A stretch of DNA of 64,000 nucleotides from the NCBI GenBank assembly GCA_045531905.1, contig JAZSEY010000027.1, positions 62,001 to 126,000 on the forward strand. The letters are read 5' to 3'. The notes beneath the pieces were generated by a model. The model was not told the DNA's origin. It saw only the letters and a program-made list of their open reading frames with translations, and made no database searches. Shown one piece after another: positions 41,961-50,596 of the stretch (the stretch's first letter is position 1; each line of letters starts with the position of its first letter). The DNA comes from RGIG6919 sp045531905. Its GTDB lineage: Bacteria; Bacillota; Clostridia; Lachnospirales; Lachnospiraceae. Position numbers and translations under genes: made by a program.

Positions 41961-44900
41961 TTGGGGATTGGTGGTTACACAGAGGATGAACGTAAGAAAG
42001 TAATTGCCGAAGAAAAGGCAAAAATAGAACAGGAAAGGAGAGCTAGTAAGCAGAATATGGATCAAAGAGAAGCGATGATAGCTGCGATTCGTGCTCAAGT
42101 TGAGAAGGAACGAGCTGAAAAAGAAGCAAAAATGCAGAAAGAACAGGGTAATGCAAATGCAGCAACTTCAAGTGCAGGCGCCTCATCTGGCGACAAACCG
42201 AAGTTTAAAACCTTGTCTGCGGAAGATTTACAGCGCTTAGAAGAGAAAAAGCGTATGAAGAAGGAAGGTACCTTGTCTGCTGAAGAGGCTGCAAAACCAT
42301 TTGAGCCAGCAAAGAAGGAAGAAAAACTGGTTGTTGAGGAGAAAACTGTTGAAAAGGAATCAGATGATACGATGAGTGTTCAACAGGCAGATGGTGACTC
42401 GTTAGCTAGTGTAGGTGCAGGAGAGGATTCTCTTGCTACTGCTGGTACAACAGGAGAAAGTCTGACAAGTGTATCCGGAGAAAGTCTTGCAGGGGGAAAT
42501 GCATCTGGTGGTCTGAATATTACTGGATTAGGAGGTTCTGTGACATCCATTAATGAAGCAGGATTTTCTAGTTCTTTAGGTGAAGAAAAGAAAACCGAAT
42601 GGAGCATGGGAACACCTGCGAAAGATATAGGGGAAAAGAAGACTCCTACAAAGAATATTGATGATGATGGTAATTTAATCAGTGTTGTGCCAATTAAGAA
42701 AACAGGCGAACAACAGGATGTTAAGAGCTTGTACAACATTGATTTTGATGATGATGATACATCTGAGAAGACTGCTGAAGATAATGCAGAAGCGGAAGCA
42801 AAGGCAGCTGAGGAAGCAAAAAAGGCTGAAGAGGCAAAGAAAGCTGAAGAGGCGAAAAAGGCTGAGGAAGCAGCGAAAGCAGCCGAGGAAGCGAGAAAGG
42901 CTGAAGAAGCAGCGAAAGCAGCCGAGGAAGCAAAGAAAGCAGCAGAAGAAGCAAGACGGGCCGAAGAAGAGAAAAAAGCTGCTGAAGAGGCTGCTCGTAG
43001 AGAAGCGATTGAGGCGACTAAAAAGGCTGAGGAGGAAGCTAGGAAAGCTGCTGAAAGAGCTGCACAGAAGGCTGCTGAGGAAGAGGCAATTCGAAAAGCA
43101 AAAGAAGAAGCAGCGAAAAGAAAGGCAGCCGAGGAAGCAAAGAAAAAGGCAGCTGAAGAAGCATCCAGAAAGGCTTATGCAAGTGAGATTCAAGCGAAGG
43201 CTAGTACTACAAATCGCCGTTTAGAATCTACTATTCAGAAGTTAATTGAAGCTAATAACAAAGTTGCTACATTAGATGATCAGGAAAAGAATCATGCAAA
43301 GTATGTAGAAGAGGCTTTGGCTAAGATTACGGAAGAGGCTGAGCAGAAAGTAACAGCAATTCAGGATGGTGAAGCTGATAGAATTCAGGCAATTGCAAAT
43401 CAATACGATGTAAAGAAACAGGATTTGGATAAGGAACATGCCGATTCGGAAGAAAAAGCAAAACAGCGTATTGAGGAAGAAAAACAGGCAAAGGCAACTG
43501 AGATCGACAATATCAAGAAGAGTCAGGCTGATAAGAAGACAGCACTTGCTACAGAAAACGAAAACAAAAAGGCTGGCTTACAGAAAGAAGAGGCTGATAA
43601 GAAGCAAGAATTGATTCAAGCTGAGGCGGATGAAAAGAATGCTTTGGAGCAGCAGAATGTTGTAGATAAGCAGAATTTAGAGCTTTCATTACAGCAGGAT
43701 GAAAAGGCTGTTATGGATGACCTCGAGCAGGTAAGAACTCAGGTTGCAGAAGCTGATAGCAAGATTCAGGCAGCAATGGATAGAGTTGCTGAGTTGGAAA
43801 GAGAACTTGAAAGTGCTAAACTTGCTGTTGAAACAGAAAAGGAGAATAAAGTACAGGCAGAAACTCACATTGCTGAGAAAGAAGATGCAGTTGCTGCATG
43901 TAAAGCAAAGGCAGAAGCTAAGAAGAGTGAGTTAGAACATAGTTTTGTGGAGAAAAAGCAGAACGTTGAAGCTTCTTATGTTGCTAAGAGAGAACAGCTT
44001 GTAAATGATTATGTGGCAAAGCAGAATCAGTTAGTTGAGGATTATAACAAGCAGTGTGCTGATTTAGATTTAGAGACTGAGGATCTGGTATTAAAGGCTG
44101 AACAGGCATTGGCTGCAGTTGATGCAAAAGCAGAGACAGAAAAGCAGGCGCGTTTAGTAGAATTAGATAGCAAGAAGAATGAACTGGATCGTCAGCAAGA
44201 GCAGGATGTTCAAAAGGCAAAGGAACAGACAAAGGCAGATATTGCAGTTTGTCGTGAACAGGCTGAAAAGGATAAAGTTGCATATCAGACAAAAGCAAAT
44301 GATGAAGTGGAAGAGGTTCGTGTTCAGTTGAAGACGGCCAAGGATGAAGCTGCTTCTATTATGCAAGTATATGAGATTACCAAGCGTTCAGCTATGGAAG
44401 CTATGGAATCAGCAAAACGATTGAATGTACCAGTTGATATGCCAGCATTGGATATGGAAATTCCTGCAGGTGTAGTGCAATCAAATTATGCTGCAAAGAT
44501 GAGAGAGGCTGCTGTGACAGCTGCGGCGACAGCTGAAACACCAAAGGCGGCGTCAGAATCAGAGTCCTCTGTTCCTGTATCTGCTATGATGTACTTGAAT
44601 AAGTACTATGATGCAAGTCAAATTGCAGCTGAGGTAAGAACTGCGATTACTGACGTTGTAGCTAATCCAACTGGTAACAAGAATATGCTTGTTCTTGGAA
44701 AGCATGGATTTGGTTCTACTATTATTGGTAATGATTTTGCAAGAGCATATCATGCAGCAGGTATTTGTAGTTCGAAGACAATTGCTAACATTAAGGCGGC
44801 AGCTTTGAACAAACGACCATTAGAGTCTGTAAAGGATAAGTTAAAGGGTGGATGTTTAGTAGTAGAGAATTCAGGATCATTAACAGCGGAACGTATGGCA

Positions 44901-45251
44901 GAGATTATTGCAATTACTAAGGATTCCACAAATGACATTACTGTTATTCTGACTGGTGAGAAAGAAAGAGTAGAGAAGTTAGTTGCAGATAATAATTGCA
45001 AGGATTTATTTGGTCATACAATTAATATGACAACAGTAGATGGTGAAGGTCTATTTGCGATTGCAAAGGCATACATTAGCCAAATGGGATATGCAACCGA
45101 TGATAGCGGCTATTCAACATTGAAGAATAAGTTAAAAGAAATCGAAGATGGCAACTTAGATCGTTACTTAAAGATTGTCGATAACGCCGTTGAGAGAACA
45201 AAGGCGAAAGGTGCAGGAACAAACATTGCTGCAGCAGATTTCACCGAATAG
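41961..45251 (+). CDS. Giant coiled-coil protein with a degenerate AAA-like C-terminal domain
   Basis: A 1,096-residue cytoplasmic protein that I do not recognise as a named family. Residues 1-260 are charged and low in complexity. Residues 265-410 are an Ala/Glu/Lys coiled coil of AEEAKKAEEAKK type, and coiled coil continues to about 830. The last 230 residues look like a P-loop AAA domain of the CbxX/CfxQ kind in which Walker A reads GKHGFGST (913-920, no lysine before the final Ser/Thr) and the Walker B-like strand reads CLVVENSG, so ATP hydrolysis is doubtful. The start is a TTG with AAGGAAG 11 bases upstream. It follows the TPR gene and precedes mreB. Confidence 0.75.
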   Translation: MGIGGYTEDERKKVIAEEKAKIEQERRASKQNMDQREAMIAAIRAQVEKERAEKEAKMQKEQGNANAATSSAGASSGDKPKFKTLSAEDLQRLEEKKRMKKEGTLSAEEAAKPFEPAKKEEKLVVEEKTVEKESDDTMSVQQADGDSLASVGAGEDSLATAGTTGESLTSVSGESLAGGNASGGLNITGLGGSVTSINEAGFSSSLGEEKKTEWSMGTPAKDIGEKKTPTKNIDDDGNLISVVPIKKTGEQQDVKSLYNIDFDDDDTSEKTAEDNAEAEAKAAEEAKKAEEAKKAEEAKKAEEAAKAAEEARKAEEAAKAAEEAKKAAEEARRAEEEKKAAEEAARREAIEATKKAEEEARKAAERAAQKAAEEEAIRKAKEEAAKRKAAEEAKKKAAEEASRKAYASEIQAKASTTNRRLESTIQKLIEANNKVATLDDQEKNHAKYVEEALAKITEEAEQKVTAIQDGEADRIQAIANQYDVKKQDLDKEHADSEEKAKQRIEEEKQAKATEIDNIKKSQADKKTALATENENKKAGLQKEEADKKQELIQAEADEKNALEQQNVVDKQNLELSLQQDEKAVMDDLEQVRTQVAEADSKIQAAMDRVAELERELESAKLAVETEKENKVQAETHIAEKEDAVAACKAKAEAKKSELEHSFVEKKQNVEASYVAKREQLVNDYVAKQNQLVEDYNKQCADLDLETEDLVLKAEQALAAVDAKAETEKQARLVELDSKKNELDRQQEQDVQKAKEQTKADIAVCREQAEKDKVAYQTKANDEVEEVRVQLKTAKDEAASIMQVYEITKRSAMEAMESAKRLNVPVDMPALDMEIPAGVVQSNYAAKMREAAVTAAATAETPKAASESESSVPVSAMMYLNKYYDASQIAAEVRTAITDVVANPTGNKNMLVLGKHGFGSTIIGNDFARAYHAAGICSSKTIANIKAAALNKRPLESVKDKLKGGCLVVENSGSLTAERMAEIIAITKDSTNDITVILTGEKERVEKLVADNNCKDLFGHTINMTTVDGEGLFAIAKAYISQMGYATDDSGYSTLKNKLKEIEDGNLDRYLKIVDNAVERTKAKGAGTNIAAADFTE
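42810..42960 (+). repeat. Degenerate tandem coding repeats in the coiled coil
   Basis: Repeated GCTGAAGAGGCAAAGAAA-like units, including two copies of AGCGAAAGCAGCCGAGGAAG, encode AEEAKK/AAEEAR heptad-like repeats. Copy number is likely to vary between strains. Confidence 0.7.
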
Positions 45252-45263
45252 AGTGTATTTTTT

Positions 45264-45300
45264 ACCACAGTGCAATTCATTTGTTGCACTGTGGTTTTTT
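45264..45300 (+). terminator. Terminator after the coiled-coil gene
   Basis: ACCACAGTGCAA at 45264-45275 pairs perfectly with TTGCACTGTGGT at 45284-45295, followed by T6. Confidence 0.93.
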
Positions 45301-45405
45301 GTGATGGCGACGAGGCGAGCGCCATCGTGCTTGCACGAGATGGCATTCGCCGACCGCTCATCAGAGCGAGATTCGCAAAGCGTATCTCGTCTCTTTGTAA
45401 GAAAC
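45301..45405. repeat. Cluster of small palindromes (REP-like)
   Basis: Directly after the terminator lie consecutive hairpins: GATGGCG...CGCCATC, CGTGC-TT-GCACG, and CGAGAT...ATCTCG with an inner CGCAAAGCG. The composition (GC-rich, CGAG/GCGAG-rich) is unlike the neighbouring DNA. It resembles intergenic palindromic elements dispersed in Lachnospiraceae genomes, but copies elsewhere cannot be checked here. Confidence 0.5.
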
Positions 45406-45420
45406 TGAATCATAACCTTG

Positions 45421-45450
45421 TTGACTTCCTTTTCATAGTTGGCATATAAT
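45421..45450 (+). promoter_or_regulatory. Promoter of the mreB-like gene
   Basis: TTGACT at 45421-45426 and a perfect TATAAT at 45445-45450, 18 bases apart, 29 bases before the start codon. Confidence 0.7.
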
Positions 45451-45479
45451 AGGTTTGTTTAAGAAAAGGAGGCATGGTT

Positions 45480-46469
45480 ATGCCAGGTGTAGATATTGGT
45501 ATAGATTTAGGAACAGCGAATTCGCTGGTTTATGTAAAAGACAAGGGAATAGTAATTGATCAGCCGACTGTCGTGGCCTTTGAAAAAGATACAAAGAATT
45601 TGATTGCGATTGGAACCAAAGCAAAACAAATGATGGGAAAAACGCCGGCAAATATTGATGTAATCAGACCGCTGAAGCAAGGAGTTATCTCTGACTATAC
45701 TGTTACAGAAAAAATGTTGAAGGCATTTATAAAGAAAGCAATGTCTCATCGCAGATTTTTTTCTCGTCCAAGAGTATGTATCTGTGTGCCAAGTGGTGTT
45801 ACAGAGGTTGAAAGAAGGGCTGTTGAGGATGCTGCGTACAGAACCGGAGCGAGAGATGTAATTATTATGGAAGAACCGATGGCAGCTGCTATTGGTGCGA
45901 ACATTGATATTGGTCAGGCATTCGGTCACTTGGTAGTAGATATTGGTGGTGGTACTTCAGATGTTGCGGTGTTATCTTTGGGAGGAATTGTTATTAATGA
46001 TTCTTTGAAGGTAGCCGGTGATGATTATAATGAAGCACTGATTAAGTATGTCAGAAGAAAATACAATCTGTTGATAGGAGAAGCAACTGCCGAAGAATGT
46101 AAGATGGAAATCGGTTCTGTAATACCGAGAGAAGAGTCTGTTTCTTATCAGATTCGAGGAAGAAACTTGATTAACGGATTGCCTGATGGCGTAATTATTA
46201 CTTCAGAAGAAACTGCTGAAGCTTTTCAGGAAGTGACTGCACAGATTTTGGATACTATTCATAATATTTTAGAGTTAACGCCTCCAGAATTAATTGCAGA
46301 TATTTCAGAGAAAGGCGTAGCCTTAACTGGTGGTGGTAGTTTGCTTTATGGTTTTGACAAGTTAGTAGAGCATGCCACGGGAATTCCTGCATATGTAGTG
46401 GATACAGCGTTACAAGGTGTTGCTATTGGTGCAGGTAAGGCAGCGATGTTTAAGAGCAAGAATTTTTAA
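45480..46469 (+). CDS. MreB-family actin-like protein
   Basis: A 329-residue bacterial actin that organises lateral cell-wall synthesis. Phosphate-binding loops DLGTANSLVYV near the start and VVDIGGGTSDVAVL in the middle, the adenosine loop ALTGGGSLLYGF, and the PSGVTEVERRAVEDAA segment are typical. The ATG at 45480 was chosen because AAAGGAGG ends seven bases before it; the ATG at 45474 is too close to that site. No mreC/mreD follow, so it may be the Mbl/MreBH-type paralogue. Confidence 0.92.
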   Translation: MPGVDIGIDLGTANSLVYVKDKGIVIDQPTVVAFEKDTKNLIAIGTKAKQMMGKTPANIDVIRPLKQGVISDYTVTEKMLKAFIKKAMSHRRFFSRPRVCICVPSGVTEVERRAVEDAAYRTGARDVIIMEEPMAAAIGANIDIGQAFGHLVVDIGGGTSDVAVLSLGGIVINDSLKVAGDDYNEALIKYVRRKYNLLIGEATAEECKMEIGSVIPREESVSYQIRGRNLINGLPDGVIITSEETAEAFQEVTAQILDTIHNILELTPPELIADISEKGVALTGGGSLLYGFDKLVEHATGIPAYVVDTALQGVAIGAGKAAMFKSKNF

Positions 46470-46487
46470 AGAAAACAGGTGGAAATA

Positions 46488-48374
46488 ATGAAGGATTTTT
46501 TGCCTATTTGTAAAGAAGATATGATAAAACGTGGTTGGGAACAGGTGGATTTTGTCTATGTGATAGGTGATGCCTACGTGGATCATCCATCCTTTGGACA
46601 TGCCATTATCAGCCGCGTTTTGGAAGCCCATGGTTTTAAAGTGGGTATCATTTCCCAGCCGGATTGGAAAGATGATGAGAGTATCAACATTTTTGGAAAA
46701 CCTAGGCTGGGTTTTTTAGTGGCAGCAGGTAATATGGATTCTATGGTGAATCATTATTCTGTGTCAAAGAGACGGAGAGAAAAGGATGCATTCACACCGG
46801 GTGGCGTTATGGGAAAACGTCCGGATTATGCGACGACAGTGTACTGTAATTTGATTCGTCACACATATAAGGATTCTCCAATTATCATAGGTGGCATTGA
46901 GGCAAGTTTAAGAAGATTGGCTCATTATGATTACTGGTCTAATAAGTTAAAACGTTCTGTGCTTTTGGATTCTGGTGCAGATTTGTTGCTTTATGGTATG
47001 GGAGAACGTTCCATAGTAGAAGTGGCAGAGGCGTTAGAGGCAGGCATTCCTGTTTCGGAAATTACTTTTGTGGAAGGCACAGTCTATAAAACAAAAACTA
47101 TGGATAGTGTCTATGATGCATTGGTTTTACCTGCTTTTGAAGATATGAAGGCAGATAAACTCCGGTATGCAGAGAGTTTTTATACACAATATTGCAATAC
47201 AGATCCGTTTTCTGGGAAGCGATTGGTGGAACCGTATGGAGAAAAGAATTATGTAGTGCAGAATCCTCCGGCAAAACCACTTAGTGAGCAAGAAATGGAT
47301 AGAGTATATGCATATCCATATATGAGAACCTATCATCCGTCTTATGAGGCATTGGGTGGGGTTCCAGCCATTGAGGAAGTAAAGTTTAGTTTGATTAGCA
47401 ATCGAGGATGCTTTGGTGGTTGCAGTTTTTGTGCATTAACATTTCACCAGGGGCGTATCATTCAGACCAGAAGCCATGAATCTATCTTGGCAGAGGCGAA
47501 ACAGATGATTTGGGAGCCTGATTTTAAGGGGTATATTCATGATGTAGGTGGTCCGACAGCTAATTTTAGACATAAAGCTTGTGAAAAACAAAATCAACAT
47601 GGTGCGTGTCCAAACAAGCAATGTTTGTTTCCGAAGCCTTGCCAGAATTTGAAGGTAGACCACAAAGATTATTTGAAATTACTAAGAAAACTTAGAGATT
47701 TACCTAATGTGAAAAAGGTGTTTGTCCGTTCCGGTATTCGTTTCGATTATGTGATGGCAGATAGTGATGACACCTTCTTTAAAGAACTTTGTGAACATCA
47801 TGTCAGTGGACAGTTAAAGGTGGCGCCGGAGCATGTAGCGGATGCTGTCTTGCAAAAAATGGGAAAACCAGGCAACGATGTCTACAAAAAGTTTGTGGAT
47901 AAGTACTACAAAATCAATGAAAAACTAGGCAAGAAACAGTTTTTGGTTCCGTATCTAATGTCTTCACATCCGGGCTCTACACTGAAGGAGGCAATCGCTT
48001 TAGCTGAATATTTGAGGGATTTGGGATATATGCCGGAACAGGTGCAGGATTTTTATCCGACTCCATCCACGATATCTACGTGCATGTATTACACAGGAGT
48101 GGATCCGAGAAATATGCAACCGGTATATGTACCGATAAATCCGCATGAGAAGGCAATGCAAAGAGCGTTGATTCAGTATCGGAATCCGAAAAACTACGAT
48201 TTAGTCAGAGAGGCTTTATTAAAAGCAGGAAGACAGGATTTAATTGGATTTGATAAGAAGTGTCTGATTCGTCCGAGACAGGAAAAAGGAAAAAATAATA
48301 TAAATAGAGGACAATCAAAACCAAAATCAAATACAAAAAAGAAAACAATACGAAATGTTCATAGGAAAAAATGA
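46488..48374 (+). CDS. YgiQ-family radical SAM protein
   Basis: A 628-residue radical SAM enzyme of the YgiQ (UPF0313) group, function not established. The iron-sulphur motif is CFGGCSFC at about residue 308. Before it is a B12-binding-like N-terminal domain (YVIGDAYVDHPSFGHAIISR), and after it a conserved cysteine cluster (ACPNKQCLFPKPC). The tail is lysine-rich. The ATG at 46488 follows CAGGTGG; the in-frame GTG at 46479 coincides with it. It lies 18 bases after mreB and probably shares its transcript. Confidence 0.92.
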   Translation: MKDFLPICKEDMIKRGWEQVDFVYVIGDAYVDHPSFGHAIISRVLEAHGFKVGIISQPDWKDDESINIFGKPRLGFLVAAGNMDSMVNHYSVSKRRREKDAFTPGGVMGKRPDYATTVYCNLIRHTYKDSPIIIGGIEASLRRLAHYDYWSNKLKRSVLLDSGADLLLYGMGERSIVEVAEALEAGIPVSEITFVEGTVYKTKTMDSVYDALVLPAFEDMKADKLRYAESFYTQYCNTDPFSGKRLVEPYGEKNYVVQNPPAKPLSEQEMDRVYAYPYMRTYHPSYEALGGVPAIEEVKFSLISNRGCFGGCSFCALTFHQGRIIQTRSHESILAEAKQMIWEPDFKGYIHDVGGPTANFRHKACEKQNQHGACPNKQCLFPKPCQNLKVDHKDYLKLLRKLRDLPNVKKVFVRSGIRFDYVMADSDDTFFKELCEHHVSGQLKVAPEHVADAVLQKMGKPGNDVYKKFVDKYYKINEKLGKKQFLVPYLMSSHPGSTLKEAIALAEYLRDLGYMPEQVQDFYPTPSTISTCMYYTGVDPRNMQPVYVPINPHEKAMQRALIQYRNPKNYDLVREALLKAGRQDLIGFDKKCLIRPRQEKGKNNINRGQSKPKSNTKKKTIRNVHRKK

Positions 48375-48404
48375 TAAAAACATTGCGATTTTTCATCATT
48401 TTTT
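48366..48404 (+). terminator. Terminator after the radical SAM gene
   Basis: AAAAAATGAT at 48366-48375 pairs with ATCATTTTTT at 48395-48404; the stop codon lies within the left arm. AT-rich, so moderately certain. Confidence 0.6.
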
Positions 48405-48429
48405 GTTGGTTGAATTATGACGGATTATG

Positions 48430-48458
48430 TTGCATGAAGGCTCAGAATATGGTATCAT
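48430..48458 (+). promoter_or_regulatory. Promoter of the butyryl-CoA operon
   Basis: TTGCAT at 48430-48435 and TATCAT at 48453-48458 with a 17-base spacer, 60 bases before thl. Confidence 0.65.
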
Positions 48459-48518
48459 GTTAGCAGATTGCGCAGAGAAGTAAGTGCGCGGAAATTTAAG
48501 AATGGAGGATTATTTTTT

Positions 48519-49700
48519 ATGTCTAAGAAAGTTGTTTTAGCAGGCGCTTGTCGTACTGCAATCGGAACTATGGGAGGCACATTAAGCACAACTCCTGCTC
48601 CAGAATTAGGAGCTATCGTAATTAAGGAAGCATTGAACAGAGCTGGTGTACCTGCTGATCAGGTTGACCATGTATATATGGGTTGTGTAATCCAGGCTGG
48701 TTTAGGTCAGAACGTTGCTCGTCAGGCATCTATCAAGGCTGGTTTACCAAACGAGACACCTGCAGTTACAGTTAACGTTGTATGTGGTTCAGGTCTTAAC
48801 TGTGTAAACATGGCTGCACAGATGATTCAGGCTGGCGACGCTGATATCGTTGTTGCTGGTGGTATGGAGAACATGTCAATGGCTCCTTATGCATTAAAGC
48901 AGGCTCGTTTCGGTTATAGAATGGGTAACAATACAATGGTTGATACCATGGTTAACGATGCATTATGGGATGCATTCAATGATTATCACATGATTAAGAC
49001 AGCTGACAATATCTGTGAGGAGTGGGGTATCACTCGTGAAGAACTTGATGCGTTCGCATTAAAGAGTCAGCAGAAGGCAGAGGCTGCTCAGGCAAATGGT
49101 GCTTTCGATAAGGAAATCGTTCCTGTAACAGTTAAGAACAGAAAGGGCGATATCGTATTTGCAAAGGATGAGGGACCAAGAGCTGGTACAACAATCGAAG
49201 GTCTTGCAAAACTTCGTCCAATCAACAAGGATGGTTTCGTTACTGCTGGTAACGCTTCAGGTATCAACGATGGTGCAGCTGCTATCGTAGTTATGAGTGA
49301 AGAGAAGGCTAAGGAACTTGGTGTTAAGCCTATGGCTACATTCGTTGCTGGTGCTCTTGCAGGTTGCAGACCTGAGGTTATGGGTATTGGTCCTGTTCCA
49401 GCAACTCAGAAGGTTATGGCTAAGGCTGACATGAAGATTGAAGATTTCGATATCATCGAGGCAAATGAAGCATTTGCTGCACAGTCAATCGCTGTAGGTA
49501 GAGATCTTGGTATTGATGTAGACAAGCAGTTGAATCCAAACGGTGGTGCTATCGCACTTGGACATCCTGTTGGAGCATCAGGTTGTCGTATCCTTGTTAC
49601 ACTTCTTCATGAGATGGAAGCAAAGGATGCTAAGAAGGGTCTTGCTACACTCTGTATCGGTGGCGGTATGGGTTGTGCAACTATCGTTGAGAGAGACTAA
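48519..49700 (+). CDS. thl: Acetyl-CoA C-acetyltransferase (thiolase)
   Basis: A 393-residue thiolase condensing two acetyl-CoA to acetoacetyl-CoA, the first step of butyrate formation. The nucleophile is Cys89 in NVVCGSGLN; GHPVGASG and CIGGGMG carry the catalytic His and second Cys. The ATG at 48519 follows GGAGG; earlier in-frame codons are not conserved. Codon use is strongly biased (GGT, GCT, AAG), as expected for a highly expressed fermentation gene. First gene of the operon. Confidence 0.97.
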   Translation: MSKKVVLAGACRTAIGTMGGTLSTTPAPELGAIVIKEALNRAGVPADQVDHVYMGCVIQAGLGQNVARQASIKAGLPNETPAVTVNVVCGSGLNCVNMAAQMIQAGDADIVVAGGMENMSMAPYALKQARFGYRMGNNTMVDTMVNDALWDAFNDYHMIKTADNICEEWGITREELDAFALKSQQKAEAAQANGAFDKEIVPVTVKNRKGDIVFAKDEGPRAGTTIEGLAKLRPINKDGFVTAGNASGINDGAAAIVVMSEEKAKELGVKPMATFVAGALAGCRPEVMGIGPVPATQKVMAKADMKIEDFDIIEANEAFAAQSIAVGRDLGIDVDKQLNPNGGAIALGHPVGASGCRILVTLLHEMEAKDAKKGLATLCIGGGMGCATIVERD

Positions 49701-49725
49701 TAACAACATTTCATAAGGATTATTA

Positions 49726-49753
49726 CACACAGCCGGAGTCATCTGGCTGTGTG
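49726..49753 (+). promoter_or_regulatory. Intercistronic hairpin between thl and crt
   Basis: CACACAGCC at 49726-49734 pairs with GGCTGTGTG at 49745-49753. No T-run follows and crt begins 21 bases later, so it is more likely an mRNA processing or stabilising element, or weak attenuator, than a terminator. Confidence 0.6.
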
Positions 49754-49773
49754 ATATGAAAAGGAGAATTACA

Positions 49774-50565
49774 ATGGAATTCATCACATATGAACAGGAC
49801 GGATTTGTTGGTGTTATTACTATCAATCGTCCAAAGGCATTAAATGCATTAAACAGCCAGGTATTGGAAGAGTTAGATGCAACATTAGATGCTGTTGATT
49901 TAGAAACTACAAGATGTTTAATCTTAACAGGTGCTGGTGAGAAGTCATTTGTTGCAGGTGCTGATATCGGTGAGATGTCAACTCTTACAAAGGCAGAAGG
50001 CGAAGCATTTGGTAAGAAGGGTAATGATGTATTCAGAAAACTTGAGACATTCCCACTTCCAGTTATCGCTGCTGTAAATGGTTTCGCTTTAGGCGGTGGC
50101 TGTGAGATTTCAATGAGTTGTGATATTCGTATCTGTTCTGACAATGCAGTATTTGGTCAGCCAGAGGTAGGTCTTGGTATTACACCTGGTTTTGGTGGTA
50201 CTCAGAGACTTGCACGTTTGGTTAGCCCAGGTATGGCTAAGCAGTTGATTTACACAGCACGTAACATTAAGGCTGATGAGGCATACAGAATTGGTCTTGT
50301 AAATGCAGTATATCCATTAGAAGAGTTAATGCCAGCTGCTAAGAAGATGGCTGCAGGTATTGCTATGCAGGCTCCAATTGCAGTTCGTAACTGTAAGAAG
50401 GCTATCAATGATGGTTTACAGGTTGACATGGATCAGGCATTGGTAATCGAAGAGAAGTTATTCGGTGACTGCTTCGAGACAGAAGATCAGAAGGCTGGTA
50501 TGGGCAATTTCTTGGAGAAGGACAAGGAAAAGAAGTTAAAGGTTGTTCCTTTCCAGAATAAGTAA
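49774..50565 (+). CDS. crt: 3-hydroxybutyryl-CoA dehydratase (crotonase)
   Basis: A 263-residue enoyl-CoA hydratase superfamily enzyme dehydrating 3-hydroxybutyryl-CoA to crotonyl-CoA. The oxyanion-hole segment FVAGADIGEM and the catalytic glutamates in ALGGGCEISMSCD and FGQPEVGLGITPGFGGTQ are intact. The ATG at 49774 follows AAAGGAG. Strong codon bias like its neighbours. Confidence 0.96.
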   Translation: MEFITYEQDGFVGVITINRPKALNALNSQVLEELDATLDAVDLETTRCLILTGAGEKSFVAGADIGEMSTLTKAEGEAFGKKGNDVFRKLETFPLPVIAAVNGFALGGGCEISMSCDIRICSDNAVFGQPEVGLGITPGFGGTQRLARLVSPGMAKQLIYTARNIKADEAYRIGLVNAVYPLEELMPAAKKMAAGIAMQAPIAVRNCKKAINDGLQVDMDQALVIEEKLFGDCFETEDQKAGMGNFLEKDKEKKLKVVPFQNK

Positions 50566-50596
50566 TCTTATAAAATCATAATAGGAGGATATGAAA

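Noticed and set aside
42810..42960. Possible CRISPR-like repeat array
   Set aside because: The repeats are coding, contiguous and have no regular spacers; no cas genes are near.
42675..43193. Long Cys/Phe/Leu-rich minus-strand frame opposite the coiled coil, and a Lys/Arg-rich plus-strand frame
   Set aside because: Both are by-products of the Ala/Glu/Lys repeat read in other frames.
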